Shown here piece by piece: positions 34,975 through 45,720 of a stretch of DNA of 64,000 nucleotides. The position numbers and the translations under genes were made by a program. The DNA lies in the NCBI GenBank assembly GCA_947095535.1, contig OX352774.1:71238416-71302415 (forward strand), in the 5' to 3' direction. Source of the stretch: Poecilobothrus nobilitatus. Lineage: Eukaryota > Arthropoda > Insecta > Diptera > Dolichopodidae. The notes under the pieces were generated by a model, which saw only the letters and a list, made by a program, of their open reading frames with translations, searched no databases and was not told the DNA's origin. Every line of letters starts with the position of its first letter. Position 1 is the first letter of the stretch.

Positions 34975-35170
34975 GGGGCTTCTGTGGCCTAGTGAGTAAG
35001 ATCGTATAAAATACGGTGTAAACACCGAGCGGGAGTGTGGGTTCGAATCCCACACACGTCGTAAGAGTTATTCCCCCTTACGACATTTACAGCCACTCCT
35101 GAATAGGAAAGACTGTGTAATTTCCTGTCCACATTTATGTGGCAGTGAAAAGCATTAAAAAAAAAAAGAA
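34975..35170 (+). mobile_element. tRNA-derived SINE, copy 4, full length
   Basis: A box 'tggcctagtga' at 34986, B box GGTTCGAATCC near 35040, conserved 'cgtcgtaagagttattccc' and 'cttacgac', then 'gtaatttcctgtccac' and poly(A). The T-arm stem GTGTGGG/CCCACAC is perfect. Candidate target duplication: 'aatttaaataaaa' before and 'aatttaaacaaaa' after (one mismatch). Confidence 0.9.
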
Positions 35171-36319
35171 AAATTTAAACAAAAAATGTCGATCAAACAA
35201 TGAAAAAAAAAAGAAATACAAAGAATTATTTTCTTAATTTTTATTTCAATATTATGCTTATGATTTGATGTGAATTATAATTCTGGCTTTAAAACTAAAA
35301 CAAAACAAAAACAAAAAAAAATTAAGAATAACAAGACAATAAAACAAAAAAAAATTAAAAAGCATATAGTAATATGATTCTTTGGATATCTGATCTGGCT
35401 ACGAACATAAATATTAATAATAAACAAAAAAAAAAAACAATGAAAAAGATGAACCCCCTCTTTTTGTTTTCTATTTTATTCTTTAAGTTTCTATTAAGAT
35501 TTGAAACTTCTATAGAATTTATAAACGCAGTCTAATCTATAGTATCATATCAACAAAAAATATTTCCAGAAATTTCATCATAAATATAAAAATAAAAAAT
35601 ATATTATTACAAATACTATATGTTACATATATATTCATATATATATATATATATACATATAAATATGATATTATTCACTGATCATAGACTAAAGCTTTGT
35701 CTAGTCTATAAAATTTCAATAAAAATGAAATAAAAACAAAAAAAAATAAAAAATTCCATTCAATTGGCATTCAAAAAATTTTCAATTTTCTTGAAAAACG
35801 TGTGCAAATGCAATTTAATTCGCTTTTCACTATTAATAGTTATTTACCATATTAACCATACCTACCAATATAATTTATTATTATATATGTATTTGCATAC
35901 CTCTATAGTTAAATTTTAATGTTGAATTCAAATATTGTATTCTATGAAATTATTCAAAGAATTTTGTTTTTCCCACTATCTAATCATTAAATTTCACTTT
36001 TCAATCATTCTATTGGTAAACATTTTCTTATTGCATATTATACTGATGACATTGTATGATTTTTTAATATGACTGTAACAAATAACTACTGCTCTTTTGT
36101 GATTATATCTAATTAGAAAACTTATTTGATTTATATTTTTCTATTAAAATTTACTTTTCTTTTTGTAATTAGTTTTTACATATTAGACTTTCATGTCTAA
36201 AAAAATATGCTTGTATACATTAGTCAAGATAATATCTGATGACTTTTCATTTTAATAAATCTTATTTCAACAACAATTCAAATTTCAATCAATTTATATA
36301 AATATTTGAAAACAAAATA

Positions 36320-36500
36320 CAATGAAGTATGAAAATAGATTCGTATAACTATTACAGCGATACCGAATTGAAACTTCAGTAGTAAGAACAGTTCTGCCAA
36401 CATAATTAATCATCGACAATATTCATAATATAAATAATCCAGCACCATTGGTAATAAGATAGTGAAACTTTAATTGGAAAAGATATTACTGGATTATAAA
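36320..36500 (+). repeat. Low-copy dispersed repeat F, copy 2
   Basis: Same blocks as 25725-25915 ('agtatgaaaatagattcgta', 'gataccgaattgaaac', 'aataatccagcaccattgg', 'agatattactgg'). Confidence 0.65.
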
Positions 36501-37892
36501 TGAGGCTGACTGACCTTACTAAGATAAAAGTTCCAAAATATAAAGATGAAAAAATCCATGGGTCTTTTTGAGTCCCAATGATAAGTTTTTTCCTTTTACA
36601 AAGATTAAAATACAATTATTCTGTGTCATAAGCCAATCTAATGATTAACATATAGATGAGTCACAACTCATAAATCTAAAATTTTATTATGGTATTTAAC
36701 TACTCATTGGTTGGACGCGAATGTAGATAAACTCCAGAAACGCGTAGAAAATGTTTTTGTTAAAAATAAAAACAAAAACTTCTTAACTGTGGTTGGCTAG
36801 ACCATAATATAAGAGTTGGAATTATTTGCTTTGTGGAGGTTTAAGATCAGGAGTCCCCACTATTTTAGAACAAAATCCAAGCCTTATTATATATGTATAG
36901 ACCTGAATATGTTTAATATATTATATTTCATATATATGTAATATATTACATACTCGTATGTATGTCAATAAACTAAATAGTGACGATTACACGTACCATA
37001 TCCATTAACTTGATAATACATATTAACTGTTTACAAAAACAAAAATACTAAGGTGCAAAAAAAAATTACCAATATTTGTTTTGAATTGAATTTTTGACTC
37101 ATTTTACTTTACCTTAATTAGTCAAAAGTTGTTCCATTAAAAAATCCTAGAATTCTAGTGGAACTCCTGTCCTTAGCCCAGAGAAAAAAGTCTCAGGGGA
37201 GTTTTGGTTCATAAAGGTTATAACCCTGCACCTACTAACATGAATATTTTGTACTTTAAGATGTAGCTTTTTTATTAACATCCATTATAATTTATTATAT
37301 GTATTAAAAAATTAACTTCTATATTAGTAACGTTTTATCTTAAGATACAAAATAATTTTCTGCTCTTTTTATTTAAAAGCAAAAAAAAAAATTTAATTAC
37401 GACGTAAATTAACATTTTTTTTTTTTTTTTAATTTTCAACTTTATAGTACATAATATGTATGTGGATAAAGCTCACAACAGTGAGTAAACATTACAAAAC
37501 AAGTGATGTGAATTGAATAATAGTAATGATTTGAATTAAAGAATAATAATAACCATTGCTAACAACTAAAACATTATTAAAATCCCCCTCTCTACATAAA
37601 ATATTATGGCATAAACAACAATATAATTTTTTTTTTCTTTTCTCATTCTTATTAAATCTCAGTTGAATGTTGGATATGATAATGGTAATGATGATTATAG
37701 AATGATGGAATTTTAAAAAGCAAAAAAAAAAAAAAAAACAAAATAGTTCCTAGATGGTTGCTTTAATACTTAATAGGTACATACATATAATTCTTATGTA
37801 ACATGGTATACCACCGTATAATAATAATAAAACATGCTGATGTTTAAGGAAGTAAAAATTAAAACACTTATATTGGATTTCTATTAATTCTT

Positions 37893-37918
<26 letters not shown>
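37893..37918. repeat. (AT)n microsatellite
   Basis: About 13 uninterrupted TA units. Confidence 0.9.
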
Positions 37919-37925
<7 letters not shown>

Positions 37926-38573
37926 GTATATAATTTTTTTATTACAATGCAAATTTTATTAGAATTTATAGAAAGGTAAAAAAAAAAAAACCAAAAAAAA
38001 CGTGTCTTAATTCAGGTGAATAAATTGTTCTGTTTCGTTTTTTGATTTTTTTATTTTTTTTTTTTTTTATATTTGCTATATACATAATATCAAATTACAT
38101 ATTATCATATGAGGGACAATTATTCATAACCATATTCAGCCCAATACATATCTATAGCTACACCTATATTATTAACATTAACCATATAATTTCAACATAA
38201 TGTATATTTTCATTGTATATTTGTATATACATAGATTTGGTCACTTATACAGACACAATAGAATTTTGCATTAAAAATAACATTATTGCTACTTATGAGA
38301 TTATTATATATACCTTATATACATATATATTTATATAAATTTGTGTGTTAATAATAATTAAGATTCTATTTTTTATGTGATTTTTAAATTGCACCGACCA
38401 TTTAACTTTAATTCAAAATAAAGTTTAAAAAAAAAATTTTTTTTCTTAATTAGGGTATATGTGATGTAATTTTCATGCAATGTTTGAATTTTCATTTTTG
38501 ACGTATACTTTATTTTTTTATTTTTTAGAAGTTATAAATATGATTACCTCTTTTAAATACATTATGTTTAAAC

Positions 38574-39178
38574 CAGCGTTTCCAAAGTGTGTGGCGCGCC
38601 CCTTCGGGAGGGGGCGTTATAGTTCAGAGGGAGGCATAAACATTTAAACATGATACTTTTGAAGTGACAATTTTCGAAAAAGAACAATTGATAGAATTGT
38701 CATGTGATATTTCATTGAAGCAAAAATTTGAAACTGAAACACTAGTTGAATTTTAGTTGAAGCGCAAGAAAGAGTATATTATTTTGACAATCAAAGCTAT
38801 ACAAGTCCTGTTGCCATTCGTAACATCCTATTTGTATGAGACTGGATTTTCTCCCTTAGCTGCTATGAAATCAAAATATCGAGCCCGTTTAGTAGTGGAA
38901 AAGGAGCTTCAGGTAGCAATTTCGTCGACAACACCACGTTTTGATAAGTTTTGTCCCGAAAACCAAACTCATCCCTCGCATTAAACACAAATACATATTA
39001 TATTTTATAAATCTTTATTTTGTGAATTACATTTTTTTTTCATTTGATGAGGAAATAAATATTTTTTTTTTACTTTTTAAATATGTATATGCCTTTATTA
39101 TTTTATCACATAAGAGGGTCGGCAAGATTTTTTATTAAAAATAATGGGGCACAGCAACATGAAGTTTGGAAACCACCG
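38574..39178 (+). mobile_element. Internally deleted hAT transposon with TIRs and 8-bp TSD
   Basis: The left end CAGCGTTTCCAAAG (38574 on) and the complement of the right end, CGGTGGTTTCCAAAC (39178 inward), are hAT-type terminal inverted repeats of the CAGxGGTTTCCAAA form. The 8-bp duplication GTTTAAAC abuts both ends (38566-38573 and 39179-39186); hAT elements make 8-bp duplications. At 605 bp it is far shorter than an autonomous element. The left terminus runs almost directly into the last part of the transposase, so most of the coding region was deleted before or after insertion. Confidence 0.93.
38643..38984 (+). pseudogene. hAT transposase C-terminal dimerisation-domain remnant (ZBED5-like)
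   Basis: The frame reads EKEQLIELSCDISLKQKF, then LVEF, a TAG stop (38754-38756) where relatives have Trp, then ILTIKAIQVLLPFVTSYLYE and TGFSPLAAMKSKYRARL with VEKELQVAISSTTPR. The LLPF.T.YL.E.GFS....IK.K.R.RL.VE..L..A.S motif is the C-terminal hAT dimerisation region of ZBED5/FAM200-like transposases. The DDE core is absent. One in-frame stop is the only coding lesion seen in what remains. Confidence 0.9.
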
Positions 39179-39186
39179 GTTTAAAC

Positions 39187-39658
39187 AAACTTTTATTATG
39201 TATATATAATGAATTAGATTTTATTTTCTTACCACTGTCATTTAACTTTAACTTTTAAGAAACTGCAATTTATTTGTGCACTATACATTCATCTAAAATA
39301 TTATCAAAACCCTGTACGTGTTATAATATCTGAATATTGCTTTTATATCGCTTATACGTGATCATATTTATATAATATAACTATTCCCTTTTGTATTTTT
39401 TAAATATTCCAATATATGATATGTTTTTTAAAGACGTGTTTTTCCCTTTGCTGTAATTTTTTGCATATGGTCACTTTATAAAATAATTTATAGATAAATG
39501 TATCTAAGTATAATTTGTAATTGGTTAATTTAAAGATTGTTGTTTAAGAAAATTCAATTATATTCTTTAAGTACATATCTATGTTATTACATATATCATT
39601 ATGTATAAAAATACTATGTGATTATAATATTCATTAGGTTACTTAAAGCTTTGACCTT
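39187..39658. other. AT-rich non-coding stretch
   Basis: Lies between the hAT element and the inverted duplication; nothing recognised. Confidence 0.45.
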
Positions 39659-40362
39659 AAAATAGTTTAATGTGGAATAAAATGACATCGCTAATCAAGT
39701 TACTATATAGTTAAAATGAATTATTTTATGGGTATTAAAGTAAAAAAAAAAAATTTGTAAATGTAATTTTTATTAAAAAATAATATTGGATATTATTAAA
39801 GAGCATAAATATTTTAGAGTAAAAATATAAATAATTTTTTTTTTTAATTTTTTTTCTATTATCTTGAGAAAATTATCATAAGGTGAATATAATTTTTAAA
39901 TGTATACATATATTAAATTTTCTATCGGGAATAATTTTACTTCTTAGAAGAGGGCCTCGGTGGCCTAGTGGGTAAGAGCGTATAAAATTTTATACGCTAT
40001 AAAATAAGACTATACGCTATAAGAGCGTATAAAATTTTATACGCTCTTACCCACTAGGCCACCGAGGCCCTCTTCTAAGAAGTAAAATTATTCCCGATAG
40101 AAAATTTAATATAGGTATACATTTAAAAATTATATTCACCTTATGATAATTTTCTCAAGATAATAGAAAAAAAATTAAAAAAAAAAATTATTTATATTTT
40201 TACTCTAAAATATTTATGCTCTTTAATAATATCCAATATTATATTTTAATAAAAATTACATTTACAAATTTTTTTTTTTACTTTAATACCCATAAAATAA
40301 TTCATTTTAACTATATAGTAACTTGATTAGCGATGTCATTTTATTCCACATTAAACTATTTT
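39659..40362. repeat. Large inverted duplication: 340-bp arms, 25-bp spacer
   Basis: The left arm 39659-39998 and right arm 40024-40362 are reverse complements. Differences I can see: a one-base length change in an A/T run (12 A near 39762 against 11 T near 40270), T-to-A near 40242, and a T-to-G near 40112. The axis is at about 40,011. The left arm is 5' flank plus the first 51 bases of a SINE; the right arm is the inverted copy. The arms end in a 22-bp perfect palindrome (39977-39998 and 40024-40045). A 17-bp direct repeat 'tattccacattaaacta' (40342-40358, 40368-40384) sits at the outer edge. Confidence 0.95.
39948..39998 (+). mobile_element. tRNA-derived SINE, copy 5, 5' part (split by the inverted duplication)
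   Basis: Has 'gggcctcggtggcctagtgg' including the A box, up to the anticodon-arm region, where it runs into the palindrome. The 3' part resumes at 40385. The candidate target duplication 'ttttacttcttag' (39935-39947) matches 'tttaacttcttag' (40543-40555). Confidence 0.88.
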
Positions 40363-40384
40363 TAAACTATTCCACATTAAACTA

Positions 40385-40542
40385 CTGTAAGCTCTGAAAT
40401 AATCTGCATGGTTCGAATCCCTCAGACGTCGTAAGAAAATTTCCCCTTATACGACATTTGCAGCCACGTCTGAGAAGGAGAGGCTGTGTAATTTCTTTGG
40501 CACATTTATGTAGCAGGGGAATAAACTGAAAAAAAAACAAAA
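40385..40542 (+). mobile_element. tRNA-derived SINE, copy 5, 3' part
   Basis: Resumes exactly where the 5' part breaks off ('ctgtaagc' is the expected sequence after the anticodon arm). The B box 'ggttcgaatcc' is at 40410, followed by 'acgtcgtaagaaaatttcc', 'gtgtaatttctttggcac' and 'aataaactgaaaaa'. The 3' sequence is of the older subfamily shared with 53843. Confidence 0.88.
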
Positions 40543-40555
40543 TTTAACTTCTTAG

Positions 40556-41310
40556 GCATAATACTTCAACTATAAACTAACCTAGTATAACAGGGCATAT
40601 TAATTTAGAAGGATCGAATTAAAATATCAAATACAGAATTCTAAATTTAAAATATAAAATAACCCATCATATAAAGTATATATCACTTCTAATATGGAAC
40701 ATAGAATTTGTTTTAATTATTGCTAAATAAAAAAAATAGTGTTGTTGACAAATTTTTATCAATTTTACAGATATAAATGCTTGTTTTATAAATATTATTT
40801 ATTTTTATCGGGTTTTGTATATATGTACATACATATACTCCCTTTTAGATAAATTAATATTTTCTGATATTCTTTGACCGCTTTTTCATAAATTATCATT
40901 TTAAGTATAGGCTTGTTTTTATAATATCATAAGTCTGTACTTGTAATAAATGTTGTCTTTAATAAAAAATTGATATCAGATAATAGTAAAAAATTTTTAT
41001 TTATTCAAGTTTAATATAGTTCAGATAGACATGGTTCGATGTGCTATATGCGTCATATGTATTTAAAGAGAAAAAAAATTTAGAAATGGAATCATTGGTA
41101 AAGAATCAATTGTATAAATGAAAATTGTTAACCATAATTAGGTGTATGGAATCAATAATTTTAAATGAGTCTATATGAGAATAAAATATATTCATTAAAT
41201 TCACTGAGGTTGCGTACTAGGGATATTGCAAATTTTTAAATTTCAATATTTTATAAAAAATTTAATTATTTCTTATTTGTATTTGTAGGTAAAACACTAA
41301 AATTGTTTAT
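40556..41310. other. AT-rich non-coding stretch
   Basis: Nothing recognised. Confidence 0.45.
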
Positions 41311-41317
41311 AATTTTT

Positions 41318-41380
41318 TTTTCCGAAAGGAAAGTGAGAGTCTTTCAAAGACACCAAGAATATACCACCTTGATTGTGTCA
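41318..41380 (-). repeat. Short dispersed repeat C
   Basis: Reverse-orientation copy: 'aaaggaaagtgagagtcttt', 'caaagacaccaagaata'. Confidence 0.6.
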
Positions 41381-41536
41381 AATTCTTACTGAGTAAACCA
41401 ACCTTGCCCTTTAACCAATATAATGCAATAAAAACCCCAACTGCTAACCCAATATAATGCCAAGGTAGATGAGGGCGTGAACACGTAATCTTTAAATTGG
41501 GGAGTGGAAGTATAAGGGAACAATGAATTCCCCTAT

Positions 41537-41563
41537 TATTATTATTATTATTATTTTCATTGC
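41537..41563. repeat. (TTA)n microsatellite
   Basis: About seven ATT units beginning near 41537. Confidence 0.8.
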
Positions 41564-41574
41564 GACATATACGA

Positions 41575-41662
41575 ACATTGACCCAATGTTGTGCTAATTG
41601 AGGTCTTCATGCAGCATCGTGAAGGTCACCACCTTACCTACCTACCTATCGACCTACAGCAA
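41575..41662 (-). repeat. Dispersed repeat E, copy 2
   Basis: Reverse-orientation counterpart of 16755-16850, with 'gtgctaattgaggtcttcat', 'gcagcatcgtgaaggtca' and 'ccaccttacctacctacct'. The GGTAGG unit is expanded to four tandem CCTA/CCTAC-type units here. Confidence 0.7.
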
Positions 41663-42425
41663 GTGGTTGTAATTCCCTTTTATTATAATTGATCGAAATG
41701 TTAATGTAAAATTATATAAAGTGGTATATTTTGATTGAATGGTAGCAAACCACAATTCCATATATCTATTTATATTTTTTTTTAAAAACAATTTTTTAAA
41801 TGTTAATTTTAGCATTAATGTGTTCATACAATGTGTTCAAAACATTACTTTGTGTGTTCAAAACATTACTTTGGGGTTTATTAAAATAATAATAGAAATA
41901 ATTAAAAATATAAATGGACAGCCAAAGCAATTTAAAAAAAGAAAAAATTTACTCAAATTTTTACAAAAAAATAAATGTATAATTTACAAAATTTAAGAAT
42001 AAAAGAAATAATAAACCTTTTTTTACTTTTGGTTTGATTTTTTTTTTCTAATTTTTTCTTTTAATGCAAATGAAATATTATATACCCTCAATACTATGAA
42101 TTGAATTTATTCTACAAATCTTATATGAAATTGAATTATTCATGCAAAACACAATCCAATTATCTTATTTTATTTCATTGTTATATCTAAGTACCATAAC
42201 ATATTGCAATATATTTATATATTTATAACATGTAACGTACGTCATATATTTAATATGAAATATAGTACATAATATTTTTTTAATATATATAATGTACATA
42301 ATATAAATATATAATTTATATAAGAGAATTAAAATTTATTTATATATGTATTTATTTTATTTATATATGTATATATACATATATGTAACGTTATAATTAA
42401 TTTTTAAATACTATAATATATATAG
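41663..42425. other. AT-rich non-coding stretch with a short tandem duplication
   Basis: 41832-41851 and 41853-41872 are two copies of 'tgtgttcaaaacattacttt'. The remainder is AT-rich with dense TATA/CATA dinucleotide runs near 42190-42410. Confidence 0.5.
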
Positions 42426-42436
42426 TCACTGGCTAT

Positions 42437-43200
42437 GAATAAACTAAAGTAGAATGAACTAACGTCGAAAATAAACATAAAATGAAAAAACGTCTAAAAC
42501 TTTACTTTAATTCATATGAAATAATGCCAAAAAATGCGAAAAATTAAAGTAGAAAATGATAAAATTCGGCAATATCTCTTAAACAGGGCCTAGTACAAAA
42601 AACATTTCTTACACAACTTATGCTAATTCTGTAAGATCTTTCTTTTCTCAAAATTTCAAGGCTCTATCTAAAAACGTTGAAAGGGAGATATAAAGGAAGC
42701 GAAATCTTGCAAAAAGTTTTTTTTCAAATAACGGTAAATTTAAATACTAAACTTAAAAAAAAAGTATTATAATTTTTGAAATTTTGAGGGACTATAACTC
42801 CGTAACGGATGGGGCTTCATAAAAAAAAGTTATTCTGCAACATTAATTTTTTTAAGACATTTATCCATGTGGTTTCCATATGGACATCTGTCCAAAAGTT
42901 CATTGTTCTATCCAAAATGGTGTAGAAGTTTTCTAAACAGGCGAACGGACGGTTGGACAAGGTAAAACTAACTTTTTTTTTTAAATGTGCTAAAAATGAA
43001 CTAAAGTCGAAAAGCTTTTAAATAAACTTTATTTTTGTAAAATTTCTAAGGAATATTTTTTATTTTCCAGGAAGTTTTATAACATAAAGTCATAGTGTCA
43101 AAGCAGTTGTTTTTAAAACTTTCTAGAAAAAGGGGAATTATTTGCTTTAATTCTAAAATACCTTCTATGTTTTTCGACTTTAGCTGATTCTATATTAATT
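42437..43200. mobile_element. Possible DNA-element remnant with ACTAAAGTCGAAAA inverted ends, split by family A
   Basis: The left end 'agaatgaactaacgtcgaaaa' (42451 on) pairs imperfectly with the complement of the right end, 'agaatcagctaaagtcgaaaa' (43192 inward). Another direct copy, 'aatgaactaaagtcgaaaag', is at 43005, directly beside the edge of the family A copy. Short 'ctaaagtagaa' variants occur between. No coding sequence. Confidence 0.45.
42560..43004 (-). repeat. Dispersed repeat family A, copy 8
   Basis: Contains the reverse forms of the head (end 'aaatgtgctaaaa' near 43000, 'gcgaacggacggttggacaa' near 42942) and of the body ('aaataacggtaaatttaaat', 'taactccgtaacggatgggg', 'acagggcctagtacaa'). 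Confidence 0.75.
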
Positions 43201-45629
43201 CATCCAGTCATAGTCATTTGTCACATATGTATATCCATGTACACATATATTCAAAAAAACATATATACATACACATTACACACATATAAAAGAAAACAAA
43301 AACCTTTTGAATTTTAAACCTTTATTTTGAATTACTTAAAATGCACTGAATTCAATAAATATACCATTTGATGAGCGCTATTTTGTAGGTTTTGATTGAA
43401 TTTAATATCTAATATTTTTCCAGTTTATTATTTAAATTATAATCTTAATTTAATAATCCATATAATATTATTTATTTTTGTCTATATACTATATACCTAC
43501 CTATATCTTTTTTTTAAATATTTCTTTTTTCTTTTGTTTTTAACTAAATAAATATTCAAAAAAGAACAAAATTATTGATTTTTCATAATATGTGTTCCTC
43601 TTTATTTAGATCATCATTATTACCATAATTTAATTTATAATATAGTTGGAGAATTTATTGAGCGACTATTGAAAACTTGTTGCAATATGAATAAAAAATA
43701 AATAAATAAAAAATACAAAACTACATATTTCAAATTTAATTTAAATTAGTATTCAAATAATGGATTAAAAAAAAGAACATTTCCTAACACTTCAAAAACA
43801 TTTTTCATTTTTGATCAGATTATACTTAACATTTTTGATTGATGCAAAATAAATATTAAATATACAACTTATATAGCTCATCTTTTTTGCAACAAGCCCA
43901 TAAAAGTTCTATAATTTACTAAAACTTCAAAATTTGATTTACAAAAAAAAACAGTAGATCCATTAATAAACAGAAAGTGTTAAAGAAGACAATACAGAAT
44001 GCAATCGCGTTGTTCAATAAGAAAACAAACAATAAATATACATAGGCTAGGCAAGGTGAAGATTTTTTTTCATATGAAACAAATAAATTTTTGTATTGAA
44101 ATAAATGAAAGTCATGTTTCACAAATTTTCCATACTGATCGTTTCATAATAATTTAACTCTACAAGTTCTAACTATTTATTGTTGTTCTAACTATTTGTT
44201 AATTTTCTAACAATTATTCTTAGTATTTTACAATAAATTTGTTTCCATTCTATTAAGTTATCTTTGATCGATCACTACATGAAATTACAGACTAAATGGT
44301 ATCGAGCGGTAATCAGTGGTGTCAGACGCATTGTCACATTACATAAAAGTTTTTTTTTTGTACAAACGGAACGTACTGATTTTAAAACAAAAAAATTTAA
44401 AATTTTTTTTCTTAAAACACCAAAACAAAAATTGAAAAATTTTCTCATACCAGAAATTCTTATGTTGTGCACACAGAATGCACACAGTATATAAAAATGC
44501 AATAAAATAAAGGTGGATTTTTTAATAATATTATGTTTTTCAATAGCTTTTTTTTTTGTTTTTTTTTTTTTCAATAAATTACCAATATTTTTATAAATAT
44601 ATTATTATATAGTCAAAGAAATAAAAAGTATCAATAAAATAAAAAATTAAAAAAAAAAAAAACATAAAAGTAAAACTTACTAAATAATACAAATAAAATA
44701 CTACTCGTATATAGTGTATGAGTATCCACATCACATTTATTTTCTACAACACTTTTTGTTTATTTTTTTTTTTTCTTTTTGTAGTTTATTGTGCCATATA
44801 TTTTTTTTTTTTTTTTGTTGTTGCTGATCAATAATACAACTTTGACTTGATTTTTTTGTTTTTCTATACCTATCTATATCCATAAATACAAATAGATTTA
44901 TATAAATATATATTTTATATATGTATAACATATTAAATTTTACAAAAAATATCTTAAAATTAAATAAAATATATACAGTATAGGTAAGTATATAAAACTT
45001 ATATATACAGTATATAAGTATATTTAAATTTAAAATCATATAATGAATGAGTGGATTTAATTTCTGAATCTGAGTGATTTTTGTTTTATAGATTACAGTA
45101 CACTCTTATACAGTCTATACACTATAGGTATACTTTACAAAACTATTTTACACAATCTACACTCAATTGACGTGAGTATTATTAATAAAAATAAAAAAAA
45201 TGAACTTAAAACAGGTATATATAAATGAAATAAAAACTTACAATAAAAATAAAAGTAATAGTAATATAGCAACATCCACAACAACATCCAATATCAACAA
45301 TCACTTAAAAATATAAAAAAAAAAATAACTACCTATTGAAAAATCTTAGAGTAGAGAATTGAGAATTTATAGAGTAAAAATTTAAAAAACAAAATATAGG
45401 GTGCTCAAAAACAAAAAAAAATTTTAATAAGATTTAAACTTTTAGGGTCTTATGTTTACATAGATAGGTATTACTTACTGTATTAGTTTTGATATTTAAT
45501 TTATGTTGATATCTCTTTTTAAAAAGAGATAATTCTAAAAAAATTCTCTTACTGAGTCCTACCCTATATTGGGGTCACTAGTAAGTGGTCACAATACCGC
45601 TGCTTTTAATTATAATTTTAATAGTTTTA
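43201..45629. other. AT-rich non-coding stretch
   Basis: No supported exon. Open frames on both strands at 44264-44574 overlap each other and match no family. Homopolymers and ATA-rich tracts dominate. Confidence 0.5.
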
Positions 45630-45720
45630 TTTTTTTTTTTAATGCATTTCTCTGTTCAGGCGTGGCTGTAAATGTCGTAAGGGGGAATAACTCTTACGAC
45701 TTGTGTAGGATTCGAACCCC
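45630..45720 (-). mobile_element. tRNA-derived SINE, copy 6 (truncated, reverse)
   Basis: On the minus strand it runs from the B box (a degraded 'ggttcgaatcct', near 45718) through 'gtcgtaagagttattcccc', 'cttacgacatttacagcc', 'acgcctgaaca', then jumps to 'gagaaatgcatt' and the poly(A). About 35 bases of body ('gtaatttcctgtccaca...' part) are deleted and the whole 5' head is missing. Confidence 0.88.

Larger units (their letters stand above)
35171..38565. other. AT-rich non-coding stretch
   Basis: Contains repeat F copy 2 (36320-36500) and (AT)n runs at 35640-35655 and 37893-37918. No exon found on either strand. Confidence 0.5.

Noticed and set aside
44264..44574. Overlapping open frames on both strands (76 and 99 codons)
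   Set aside because: The plus frame has no ATG at its start, both are interrupted by homopolymer-coded Lys/Phe runs, and neither resembles a known protein. Probably chance.
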